The notes beneath the pieces were generated by a model. It was not told where the DNA came from. It saw only the letters and a program-made list of their open reading frames with translations, and ran no database searches. A DNA stretch of 64,000 nucleotides, taken from the NCBI GenBank assembly GCA_963772635.1, contig CAVYYK010000061.1, positions 62,001 through 126,000 of the forward strand, given 5' to 3'. Origin of the DNA: JAUXFS01 sp963772635. Its GTDB lineage: Bacteria > Pseudomonadota > Alphaproteobacteria > Rhodospirillales > Defluviicoccaceae. Below are positions 32,682 through 41,064 of this stretch, piece by piece. The number at the start of each line of letters is the position of its first letter. Position 1 is the stretch's first letter. Made by a program: the position numbers and the translations under genes.

Positions 32682-32861
32682 CTAGCCAACCGAGGTCCAA
32701 CCGGCGGGTGCCGCGCCTTCGGTTTTCGTGGCCCAGCCCTTGTCGTCGTCGCTGGCGCAGGCGCCGATCGCCGCGACCGCGATAACGGCCGCGAAGCCGA
32801 GGCATAGGATGGCACCAATGCAGGATGCAGTCCCTTTTGTCTCATGACTGTTTTTCACCAT
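32682..32861 (-). CDS. Putative small lipoprotein
   Basis: A 59-residue open frame on the minus strand starting at ATG 32861. It begins MVKNSHETKG, then a hydrophobic stretch (CIGAILCLGFAAVIAVAAIG) ending in the lipobox-like AIGAC, followed by a short polar mature part (ASDDDKGWATKTEGAAPAGW). No family was recognised, and the weak ribosome site (GGAAAC) lowers confidence. It sits alone between the RND pump and the liu cluster. The region 32463-32681 next to it shows no feature. Confidence 0.4.
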   Translation of the reverse strand: MVKNSHETKGTASCIGAILCLGFAAVIAVAAIGACASDDDKGWATKTEGAAPAGWTSVG

Positions 32862-32961
32862 GTTTCCGGGCCTTTCGCCGGGCAACTCGCCATGGAGCAT
32901 TGGTCGATACCGAGGGCACAGCGAAGGTTATCGATAGACGTTCGAAGATCGATTTCTGAAG

Positions 32962-32983
32962 TTGACGTTTACGTAAACGTCAA
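32962..32983. promoter_or_regulatory. Perfect 22-bp palindrome, probable operator of the liu cluster
   Basis: Perfect inverted repeat with half-site TTGACGTTTAC, centred between 32972 and 32973. It lies 49 bases before the first gene of the cluster (thioesterase, GTG 33032). Its left half contains TTGACG, usable as a -35 box with TACCGT 17 bases on. ACGT-rich palindromes of this type are described for LiuR, a MerR-family repressor of leucine/isovalerate degradation in proteobacteria, which fits the genes downstream. The palindrome is seen directly; the regulator assignment is inferred, and no liuR gene is in the window. Confidence 0.65.
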
Positions 32984-33031
32984 ATACCGTTCACGGCAAA
33001 TGAGGGACATTACGAAGAGGGTATCCGAGCG

Positions 33032-33493
33032 GTGAGCACGTCGGAATTTCAGCCTGCCGATCCCGACTTCGAACGCCGGGTGCGCAACAGCTTCGCCCGC
33101 CAGGGAATCATGGGCCATATCGGCGCCGAGATGATCGAGGTCGGACCCGGTCACTGCGAGATCCGGCTGCCCTACGGGGAGCATGTCTCGCAGCAACACG
33201 GCTTCTTTCACGGCGGCATCGTCGCGACGATCGCGGACTCGGCCGCCGGCTATGCCGGGTTTTCGCTGATGCCGGCGGGTGCCGGCGTGCTGACCGTCGA
33301 GTTCAAGATCAATCTGGTCGCCCCGGCGGACGGCGAACTGTTGATCGCCCGTGGCAGCGTCGTCCGACCCGGCCGTACCCTGACCGTCAGCCGGGCGGAA
33401 GTCAGCGCCGAGAAGAACGGCTCCAGCCGGGTCTGCGCCATCTTGCAGCAGACGCTGATGACCATTACCGGACGGCCGGACGTCGTCGGATAG
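33032..33493 (+). CDS. PaaI-family hotdog thioesterase
   Basis: Acyl-CoA thioesterase of 153 residues with the hotdog fold. The catalytic region reads QQHGFFHGGIVATIADSAAG (about residues 53-72), matching the PaaI pattern HGG-x-IxxLxD. GVLTVEFKINLVAPADGE is the following strand pair. GTG at 33032 is the start, with GAGCG just upstream. It is the first gene after the palindrome and precedes isovaleryl-CoA dehydrogenase, so it may relieve CoA trapping during branched-chain acyl-CoA breakdown (inference). Confidence 0.9.
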   Translation: MSTSEFQPADPDFERRVRNSFARQGIMGHIGAEMIEVGPGHCEIRLPYGEHVSQQHGFFHGGIVATIADSAAGYAGFSLMPAGAGVLTVEFKINLVAPADGELLIARGSVVRPGRTLTVSRAEVSAEKNGSSRVCAILQQTLMTITGRPDVVG

Positions 33494-33631
33494 TCCGCGC
33501 TTTGGCGGGAAACGTAGCGCGGCAGAGGAACAGGTCGATGAGGCTTCGCCCACGAAGCTATTCTGCGGTTGGGGTTTGTCGGGGACGAAACCCCAGCGTA
33601 TAGTCGCGTCGGACGGGTGCGGGGAGGAACA

Positions 33632-34804
33632 ATGATCAGCAATGAAATTCCGTCACTGAACTTCAATCTCGGCGAGACCGCGGACATGTTGCGGGCCTCG
33701 GTGCAGAGCTTCGCTTCGGACGAAATCGCGCCGAGGGCCGCCGATATCGATCGCCAGAACGCGTTTCCGTCCGACCTGTGGTCGAAGATGGGAGCGCTCG
33801 GCGTTCTCGGGATTACCGTCGAGGAGGAATACGGTGGCGCCGGGATGGGCTACACGGAGCATGTCGTGGCGATGGAGGAGATCAGCCGCGCGTCGGCTTC
33901 GGTGGGTTTGAGCTACGGCGCCCATTCCAACCTGTGCGTCAACCAGATCCGTCGCAACGGCACGGAGGAACAGCGGCGCAAGTATCTGCCGAAGCTGGTC
34001 AGCGGCGAGTTCGTGGGGGCCCTGGCGATGAGTGAATCCGGCGCCGGGTCGGACGTGGTCGGCATGCAGCTCCGCGCCGAGCGGCGGGGCGACCGCTACG
34101 TGCTCAACGGCACCAAGATGTGGATCACCAACGGCCCCGACGCCGACGTCCTCGTCGTCTACGCCAAGACCGACCCCCAGGCAGGCCCGCGCGGAATCAC
34201 CGCGTTCCTGATCGAGCGCGGCTTCAAGGGGTTCTCGACGGCGCAGAAACTGGACAAGCTCGGGATGCGCGGCTCCAATACCTGCGAGCTGGTGTTCCAG
34301 GACTGCGAAGTGCCCGAGGAGAACATCCTCGGCCCGCTCAACAAGGGCGCCAACGTGCTGATGAGCGGTCTCGACTACGAACGGCTGGTGCTCTCGGCCG
34401 GCCCTCTGGGGATCATGCAGGCGTGCATGGACGTCGTCGTGCCGTACATTCACGAGCGCCGTCAGTTCGGCGAGCCGATCGGCGCCTTTCAGCTCATGCA
34501 GGCCAAGCTCGCCGACATGTACACGACGATGAACGCGTCAAAGGCCTACGTCTACATGGTGGCGCAGGCCAGCGACCGCGGCGAGACCACCCGCAAGGAT
34601 GCCGCCGGCGCCATTTTGTATGCGTCCGAGAAGGCGACGTGGATGGCGCTGGAGGCAATCCAGTGTCTCGGCGGCAACGGCTACATCAACGAATATCCGA
34701 CCGGACGGCTGCTGCGCGACGCCAAGCTCTACGAGATCGGCGCCGGGACCAGCGAGATCCGCCGCTGGCTGATCGGCCGGGAACTGTATGAACAAACAGG
34801 ATAG
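33632..34804 (+). CDS. ivd: Isovaleryl-CoA dehydrogenase
   Basis: FAD enzyme oxidising isovaleryl-CoA to 3-methylcrotonyl-CoA in leucine degradation; electrons pass to ETF. It has 390 residues. Acyl-CoA dehydrogenase signatures are ALAMSESGAGSDVVGMQL and QCLGGNGYINEYPTGRLLRD. The catalytic base is expected at Glu250 in LDYERLVLSAGP; isovaleryl-CoA dehydrogenases carry it at this site, unlike most acyl-CoA dehydrogenases. This supports the specific call. ATG 33632 has GGGGAGG six bases upstream. Gene symbol liuA is also used. It belongs functionally with mccB, the hydratase, mccA and HMG-CoA lyase in this window. Confidence 0.95.
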   Translation: MISNEIPSLNFNLGETADMLRASVQSFASDEIAPRAADIDRQNAFPSDLWSKMGALGVLGITVEEEYGGAGMGYTEHVVAMEEISRASASVGLSYGAHSNLCVNQIRRNGTEEQRRKYLPKLVSGEFVGALAMSESGAGSDVVGMQLRAERRGDRYVLNGTKMWITNGPDADVLVVYAKTDPQAGPRGITAFLIERGFKGFSTAQKLDKLGMRGSNTCELVFQDCEVPEENILGPLNKGANVLMSGLDYERLVLSAGPLGIMQACMDVVVPYIHERRQFGEPIGAFQLMQAKLADMYTTMNASKAYVYMVAQASDRGETTRKDAAGAILYASEKATWMALEAIQCLGGNGYINEYPTGRLLRDAKLYEIGAGTSEIRRWLIGRELYEQTG

Positions 34805-34828
34805 TTATGTTGTCTTTTGATGTAACTA

Positions 34829-34858
34829 TTGACATTTAGTTGCTCATATGGCGTTATG
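34829..34858 (+). promoter_or_regulatory. Putative sigma-70-type promoter of the HTH-AbrB/PIN pair
   Basis: TTGACA at 34829-34834 is followed 18 bases later by GTTATG (34853-34858). The surrounding sequence is clearly more AT-rich than the flanking genes. It would give a short leader before the ATG at 34895. Confidence 0.45.
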
Positions 34859-34894
34859 AGGTGCATGTCCACTCGAGCAAAAGGTGTGGGCGCC

Positions 34895-35404
34895 ATGCGG
34901 CCACATGTCACTTCAGCGTCGCGCCAAGCAATGGGAGAGGTCGTCAAGGGCCTTCCAACCAAGTCGGCCAAAATCATTGCGCTCTACCGCGAGGGCTATT
35001 CCCGTTCCGAAATCGCGAACTATCTCGAAATCCGATATCAGCACGCGCGCAACGTTCTGGTCCAAGCTGGCTATCCCTCTCCACAACTCGACCTGGCCAT
35101 TGATCAAGACGTTTCATCCGGCGGGCGGGTGTCCGAAGAGCCGCCGGAGCAGATGCGGGTCACCGTCGGCCCGGGCGGTCGCATTGTGATTCCCGCAGTG
35201 TATCGACAGGCGCTCGGAATCGAGGAGGGAGACTCATTGATCCTTCGATACGAAGGGGAATCGGTTCGCGTTGTGAGTCATTCTGCCGAGGTGGAGAGAG
35301 TTCGTGAATTGATTGCCCGGCACGTCCCGGAAGGGGTAAGCCTTGTCGATGAGCTCATCGCCGAGAGGAGGCGGGAGGCTGAACGGGAGGAGAGGGGTGA
35401 ATAG
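34895..35404 (+). CDS. Antitoxin-like protein: N-terminal HTH plus C-terminal AbrB/SpoVT domain
   Basis: About 169 residues. An N-terminal homeodomain-like helix-turn-helix (SAKIIALYREGYSRSEIANY, then LEIRYQHARNVLVQAGY) resembles resolvase-type HTH domains. It is joined to a C-terminal swapped-hairpin AbrB/MazE domain (MRVTVGPGGRIVIPAVYRQA, GIEEGDSLILRYEG) and a charged helical tail that would contact the toxin. The next gene, a PIN nuclease, overlaps its last 8 bases, as in VapBC operons. Starts at 34829 (TTG) and 34856 (ATG) are in frame but would overlap the promoter. Probable autorepressor and antitoxin. Confidence 0.8.
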   Translation: MRPHVTSASRQAMGEVVKGLPTKSAKIIALYREGYSRSEIANYLEIRYQHARNVLVQAGYPSPQLDLAIDQDVSSGGRVSEEPPEQMRVTVGPGGRIVIPAVYRQALGIEEGDSLILRYEGESVRVVSHSAEVERVRELIARHVPEGVSLVDELIAERRREAEREERGE

Positions 35405-35783
35405 CGTTGTGCTCGATGCATCGGCGATCCTCGCGTATGTAGCGGGGGAACCCGGAGCGGAACACGTTCAACCCCATATCGGTAATGCACTTGCTTCGGC
35501 GGTCAATCTTGCCGAGGCTGGAACACGGCTGTCCGATCGAGGGCTGAACCAGCCGGAAGTACGAAGAGCCCTCAGCGTGCTCGACCTGAACATCGTTTCA
35601 TTCGACGAAGACATGGCATACTCGACCGCGGCGATGCGATCCGCGACGCGATCCAAAGGGTTGTCCCTGGGAGACCGCGCCTGTCTCGCGTTGGCAAAGG
35701 GGCGTGGCCTGCCGGCGTTGACGGCGGACCGGTTGTGGGCAAAGCTGGAAGTTGGGGTCGAGATCCTCTTCATTCGGGAGTGA
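35397..35783 (+). CDS. PIN-domain toxin (VapC-like ribonuclease)
   Basis: About 128 residues from GTG 35397. The four acidic residues expected at the PIN active site are present: Asp in VVLDASAILAYV, Glu in VNLAEAGTRL, Asp in GLSLGDRACLALAKG and Asp in PALTADRLWAKL. PIN toxins cleave specific RNAs when the antitoxin is lost. The start overlaps the antitoxin stop (GGTGAATAG), indicating coupled translation. The pair is inserted between ivd and the rest of the liu cluster. Confidence 0.9.
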   Translation: MNSVVLDASAILAYVAGEPGAEHVQPHIGNALASAVNLAEAGTRLSDRGLNQPEVRRALSVLDLNIVSFDEDMAYSTAAMRSATRSKGLSLGDRACLALAKGRGLPALTADRLWAKLEVGVEILFIRE

Positions 35784-35856
35784 GGGAACGCGACGACGAT
35801 TGCGGCGAGGAGCCGATGGTACAAACAGGTAATGTCAGGAGAGGGGAACGGGATCG

Positions 35857-36540
35857 ATGCCGACGTGTCTGATCACGGGGGCCAATCGGGGGATTGGGTT
35901 GGAGTTTGCCAGGCAATACGCCGCCGAGGGCTGGAAGGTGATCGCCACCTGCCGGCGGCCGGCCGGGGCCGAGGCCCTGAATGCGCTCGAGGGCGAAATC
36001 GAGGTTCATCCCCTCGACGTAACCGATTTCGCCCGTATCGAGGAATTGGCGAAGAAGCTTAAGGGCGAGCCGATCGATCTTCTGATCAATAGTGCCGGGA
36101 TCTACGGACCGCGGGTGGTGCCCTACGGCTCCGTCGACTACGCGGCCTGGGCCGAAGTACTCCGTGTCGACACCATGGCGCCGCTGAAGATCAGTGCCGT
36201 ATTCAGCGAGCACGTGGCGAAGAGCAAGTTCAGGCGGATCGTCGCGGTTACCAGCAACATGGGCAGCATCGGCGACAATACCTCCGGCGGTTCCTACGTC
36301 TACCGCTCGGCGAAGGCGGCGCTCAACGCGGTGATGAAGAGCCTGGCGATCGACCTCAAGCAGAAACGGATCGCCGTCGCGGTCATTCACCCCGGCTGGG
36401 TGGCGACCGACATGGGCGGACCGGGGGCCAAGATCGAAGCCTTCGAGAGCGTCGCCGGTATGCGCGAGGTCATCGACGGTCTCAGTCTCGAGAACAGCGG
36501 TCTGTTCTTCAACTACGACGGCACCGAGCTTTCCTGGTGA
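35857..36540 (+). CDS. Short-chain dehydrogenase/reductase (C-factor-like)
   Basis: NAD(P)-dependent oxidoreductase of 227 residues. The cofactor motif TGxxxGIG appears as ITGANRGIGLEFARQY (about residues 6-21), followed by the NxAG strand LLINSAGIYGP and the catalytic YRSAK (Tyr150, Lys154) within YVYRSAKAALN. The Ser of the triad is in VAVTSNMGSI. It resembles the small C-factor/CsgA-like SDR group. Substrate unknown. The downstream isomerase gene begins 32 bases after its stop, so the two are probably cotranscribed with mccB. Confidence 0.9.
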   Translation: MPTCLITGANRGIGLEFARQYAAEGWKVIATCRRPAGAEALNALEGEIEVHPLDVTDFARIEELAKKLKGEPIDLLINSAGIYGPRVVPYGSVDYAAWAEVLRVDTMAPLKISAVFSEHVAKSKFRRIVAVTSNMGSIGDNTSGGSYVYRSAKAALNAVMKSLAIDLKQKRIAVAVIHPGWVATDMGGPGAKIEAFESVAGMREVIDGLSLENSGLFFNYDGTELSW

Positions 36541-36572
36541 GGCCGCCGCTGACCGACGGGGAGGCGGGCACG

Positions 36573-37175
36573 ATGACAGACGTCCTGGAGTTCTATTTCG
36601 ACTTCTCCTCTCCTTACGGCTATTTCGCCAGCCACCGGGTGGACGAGGTGGCGGAAGCCGGCGGGCGGCGGGCGGTGTGGAAACCGATCATGCTCGGCGC
36701 GGTGATGAAGCAGTCCGGCGTCAAGCCGTTGATCCAGGTGCCGATCAAGGGAGAATACAGCCGCCACGACTGGGAGCGGCTCGGCCGCCTGTTCGGCGTT
36801 CCGTGGGTATTGCCCGATCCGTTTCCGATCGCGACCCTCGCCGCCGCCCGTGCCTTTTACTGGCTCGACGCCGATGATCCGGACCTGGCCAGGGATTTCG
36901 CCAGGTCGGTCTTCAATGCCTATTTCGGCGAAGGCCGCGACATCACCCCGGCGGATACCGTCGCCGACCTGGCCGAGCCGCTGGAGATCAACCGGGACGA
37001 TCTGCTGGCCGCGGTCCAGGATCCGCAGTGGAAACAGCGCCTCGTCGACGAGGGCGACCGCGCGGTCGAACGGGGCGTCTGCGGCTCGCCGTTCTTCATC
37101 GTCGACGGCGAGGGCTTCTGGGGGTGCGACCGGCTGCTGATGGTGCAGACGTGGATGACGGAAGGAGGCTGGTGA
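36573..37175 (+). CDS. 2-hydroxychromene-2-carboxylate isomerase family (DsbA-fold, kappa-class GST-like)
   Basis: Glutathione-dependent isomerase-type protein of 200 residues with a DsbA/thioredoxin fold. The active-site segment is YFDFSSPYGYFASHRVDE, where Ser replaces the Cys pair of DsbA, as in HCCA isomerases and kappa-class GSTs. The C-terminal GVCGSPFFIVDGEGFWGCDR has the cis-Pro loop. The ATG at 36573 has a GGGGAGG site; an in-frame GTG at 36537 overlaps the SDR stop. It is seven bases upstream of mccB and likely cotranscribed. The real substrate is unknown. Confidence 0.9.
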   Translation: MTDVLEFYFDFSSPYGYFASHRVDEVAEAGGRRAVWKPIMLGAVMKQSGVKPLIQVPIKGEYSRHDWERLGRLFGVPWVLPDPFPIATLAAARAFYWLDADDPDLARDFARSVFNAYFGEGRDITPADTVADLAEPLEINRDDLLAAVQDPQWKQRLVDEGDRAVERGVCGSPFFIVDGEGFWGCDRLLMVQTWMTEGGW

Positions 37176-37182
37176 TCTCGCG

Positions 37183-38790
<1,608 letters not shown>

Positions 38791-38816
38791 TCGCCAAAGC
38801 GTCGAAGAGCGAAGGC

Positions 38817-39557
38817 ATGCAGGTGCGGTTCATCGGGTGCGGTGACGCGTTCGGCAGCGGCGGCCGTTTCAACACCTGCTTTCACGTGACCGGCGGCGGC
38901 GCCAGCTTCCTGATCGACTGCGGCGCGTCCTCGCTGATCGCGATGAAGCGGTTCGGCGTCGACCGCAACGGGATCGAGTCGATCCTGATCACCCACTTCC
39001 ATGGCGACCACTTCGGCGGCATTCCCTATTTCATGCTCGACGCCCAGTTCTTCTCCAAACGCGTAACGCCGCTGACGATCGCCGGTCCTCCGGGCCTCGA
39101 GGCATGGTTCGCCAGGGTCATGGAAACGACCTTTCCCGGCTCGTCCGCCACCGTCCCCAAATTCGACCTCCGTCTCGTCGAATTGGAGGCGGAGACAGAG
39201 ACCGTGCTGGGGGCGCTGACGGTGACGCCTTATTTGGTCAAACACGACCCCGGGGGCGTCGGGCCGTTCTTCGCCTATCGGATCGCCGTCGGCGGCCGCG
39301 TCGTCGCCTATACCGGCGACACCGAATGGACCGACGCCTTGATCCCCGCCGGCCGGGACGCCGATCTGTTCATCAGCGAGGCCTATTTCCGCGACAAGCG
39401 GGTCAAGTTGCACCTCGACGTCGCCAGCCTGGAGCGGCACCTGGCGGAGATCGGCCCCCGCCGCGTGGTGCTGACCCACATGAGCGACGAGATGCTCGGG
39501 CGCATCGACGAGGTCGATTTCGAGGTCGCCGAGGACGGCAAGATCGTACGCTTTTGA
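38817..39557 (+). CDS. MBL-fold metallo-hydrolase
   Basis: Zinc-dependent hydrolase of about 246 residues. The metal motif HxHxDH is present as ITHFHGDHFGGIP (about residues 60-72), with further ligands suggested in AYTGDTEWTD and the terminal LTHMSDEM. The opening MQVRFIGCGDAFGSGGRFNT matches the RNase Z-like/PqqB-like MBL group. The ATG at 38817 is preferred; a GTG at 38787 overlaps the mccB stop and would add ten non-conserved residues. Its place inside the liu operon suggests hydrolysis of an acyl-CoA or related ester, but this is only context. Confidence 0.88.
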   Translation: MQVRFIGCGDAFGSGGRFNTCFHVTGGGASFLIDCGASSLIAMKRFGVDRNGIESILITHFHGDHFGGIPYFMLDAQFFSKRVTPLTIAGPPGLEAWFARVMETTFPGSSATVPKFDLRLVELEAETETVLGALTVTPYLVKHDPGGVGPFFAYRIAVGGRVVAYTGDTEWTDALIPAGRDADLFISEAYFRDKRVKLHLDVASLERHLAEIGPRRVVLTHMSDEMLGRIDEVDFEVAEDGKIVRF

Positions 39558-39630
39558 AGGGCTGGAACCCGGATCGGAAGCCGGGGCGGACAAGCGCCCG
39601 GAAGGGCAACAAAGCGAGAAGGGAGGAGTC

Positions 39631-40251
39631 ATGAAACCGCTGAAGGGATTGACGATCGGTGCGGGGTTGGCGGCGCTATTGCTCGCCACCGTCGCCGCCC
39701 CCGCGCAGATTCAGGCTGCGGCGGCGCCCCCGCCGATCCAGCTCGCCCCGCCGGCGCCGGCGGCGCCACAGCCGGACGCCGCGGCGCTCAAGGACGGGCT
39801 GGCGGTTCGCTACTATTTCGCCAAGCTCAACCACATCGACGACCTGGTCGGCTGGATGAAGGTCGAAGACGGCGTGCCGGGCCAGCCGCTTCCCATGCTC
39901 GACTACGCGGAGAGTCCCGGCAACGTGCTGACCACCACCAACAACATGCTGGTCGGCGCGCATATCACCGGCTTCATTCAATTCGCCGAAGCCGGCACCC
40001 ATCGGCTGCGGGTGACCTCCAACGACGGCGTCCGGATCACCCTCGGCGGCGAGATGATGTTCGAGGACCCTGGCGTCCACAAGGCCGAAAGCTCGCCGGA
40101 CCTGGTTTTCGACGTCGCCGAGCCCGGCTGGGTGCCGCTCGACATCCTCTACTACCAGAAGAAGGGGACTTGGGCGCTACAATTGTACTGGCAGCCGCCC
40201 GGCGCCTCTGGCTTCGTGCCGGTTCCCGCTGCGTCGCTGAAGCATCCATGA
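39631..40251 (+). CDS. Secreted PA14-domain protein
   Basis: Exported protein of 206 residues. A signal peptide (LTIGAGLAALLLATVAAPA) leads into a Pro/Ala-rich linker (residues about 30-50). A PA14-like beta-sandwich follows: GLAVRYYFAKLNHIDDLVGW, HITGFIQFAEAGTHRLRVTS, NDGVRITLGGEMMFED and a terminal WALQLYWQPPG. The pattern of RVTSNDGVRI is the classic PA14 calcium-independent carbohydrate-binding core. The ribosome site is strong (GGGAGGAG). A secreted sugar-binding-type domain between MCC genes is unusual; the role is unknown. Confidence 0.85.
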   Translation: MKPLKGLTIGAGLAALLLATVAAPAQIQAAAAPPPIQLAPPAPAAPQPDAAALKDGLAVRYYFAKLNHIDDLVGWMKVEDGVPGQPLPMLDYAESPGNVLTTTNNMLVGAHITGFIQFAEAGTHRLRVTSNDGVRITLGGEMMFEDPGVHKAESSPDLVFDVAEPGWVPLDILYYQKKGTWALQLYWQPPGASGFVPVPAASLKHP

Positions 40252-40278
40252 GCGCGCCGGCGGAGCGGAGATAGCACC

Positions 40279-41064
40279 ATGTCCGAACAGGCCATCATCA
40301 CCGAAATCGACGCCGAAGGCACCGGTTGGCTCACCCTCGACCGGCCCGAGGTCCACAACGCCTTCGACGATACGTTGATCGCCCGGATGGCCGAGGCGCT
40401 GGCGGCGCTCGGCGGCGATCCGAATGTCCGCGCGGTCGTACTCGCCGCCCGCGGCAAGAGCTTCTCCGCCGGCGCCGACCTCAACTGGATGCGGCGGATG
40501 GGCGGCTACTCCCACGAGGAGAACATCGCCGACGCGATGGGCCTGGCCGAGTTGCTGCGCACCCTCGACGAACTGCCGAAACCGACCATCGCCCGGGTCC
40601 AGGGACCGGCGTACGGCGGCGGGGTCGGGCTGGTCGCCGCCTGCGACATCGCCATCGCCGCCGAGGAAAACGCCCGCTTCGCGCTGACCGAGGTCAAGCT
40701 CGGGCTGATCCCGGCGGTGATTTCGCCGCACGTGCTCGCCGCCATCGGCCCGCGCCAGGCGCGGCGCTATTTCGTCTCGGGCGAGGTGTTCGACGCCGCC
40801 GAGGCGCATCGGATCGGGCTGGTCCACAGGACGGTGCCGGCGGCGGATCTCGATGCCGCGGTCCGCGACATGCTGAAGACGCTTGCCGGCAACGGTCGAC
40901 GGGCGATGGCCGAGGTCAAGGAGCTGATCCGCGCGGTCACCGGCCGGCCGATCGACGAGGCGGTGATGCGCGACACCGCCGAGCGGATCGCCCGCGCCCG
41001 CGCTTCCGACGAGGGCCGCGAGCGGATCACCCAGTTCCTGGAAAAGCGAAAGGCCGGCCGCTGA
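40279..41064 (+). CDS. liuC: Enoyl-CoA hydratase/isomerase family, probable methylglutaconyl-CoA hydratase
   Basis: Crotonase-fold enzyme of 261 residues, expected to hydrate 3-methylglutaconyl-CoA to HMG-CoA. Oxyanion-hole motifs are KSFSAGADLNWMRRM and VQGPAYGGGVGLVAACDIAI. The second catalytic Glu lies in FALTEVKLGLIPAVISPHV. The segment SAGADLNWM is common in methylglutaconyl-CoA hydratases of leucine operons. The function is strengthened by position directly before mccA, whose ATG overlaps its TGA by one base. No defects seen. Confidence 0.92.
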   Translation: MSEQAIITEIDAEGTGWLTLDRPEVHNAFDDTLIARMAEALAALGGDPNVRAVVLAARGKSFSAGADLNWMRRMGGYSHEENIADAMGLAELLRTLDELPKPTIARVQGPAYGGGVGLVAACDIAIAAEENARFALTEVKLGLIPAVISPHVLAAIGPRQARRYFVSGEVFDAAEAHRIGLVHRTVPAADLDAAVRDMLKTLAGNGRRAMAEVKELIRAVTGRPIDEAVMRDTAERIARARASDEGRERITQFLEKRKAGR

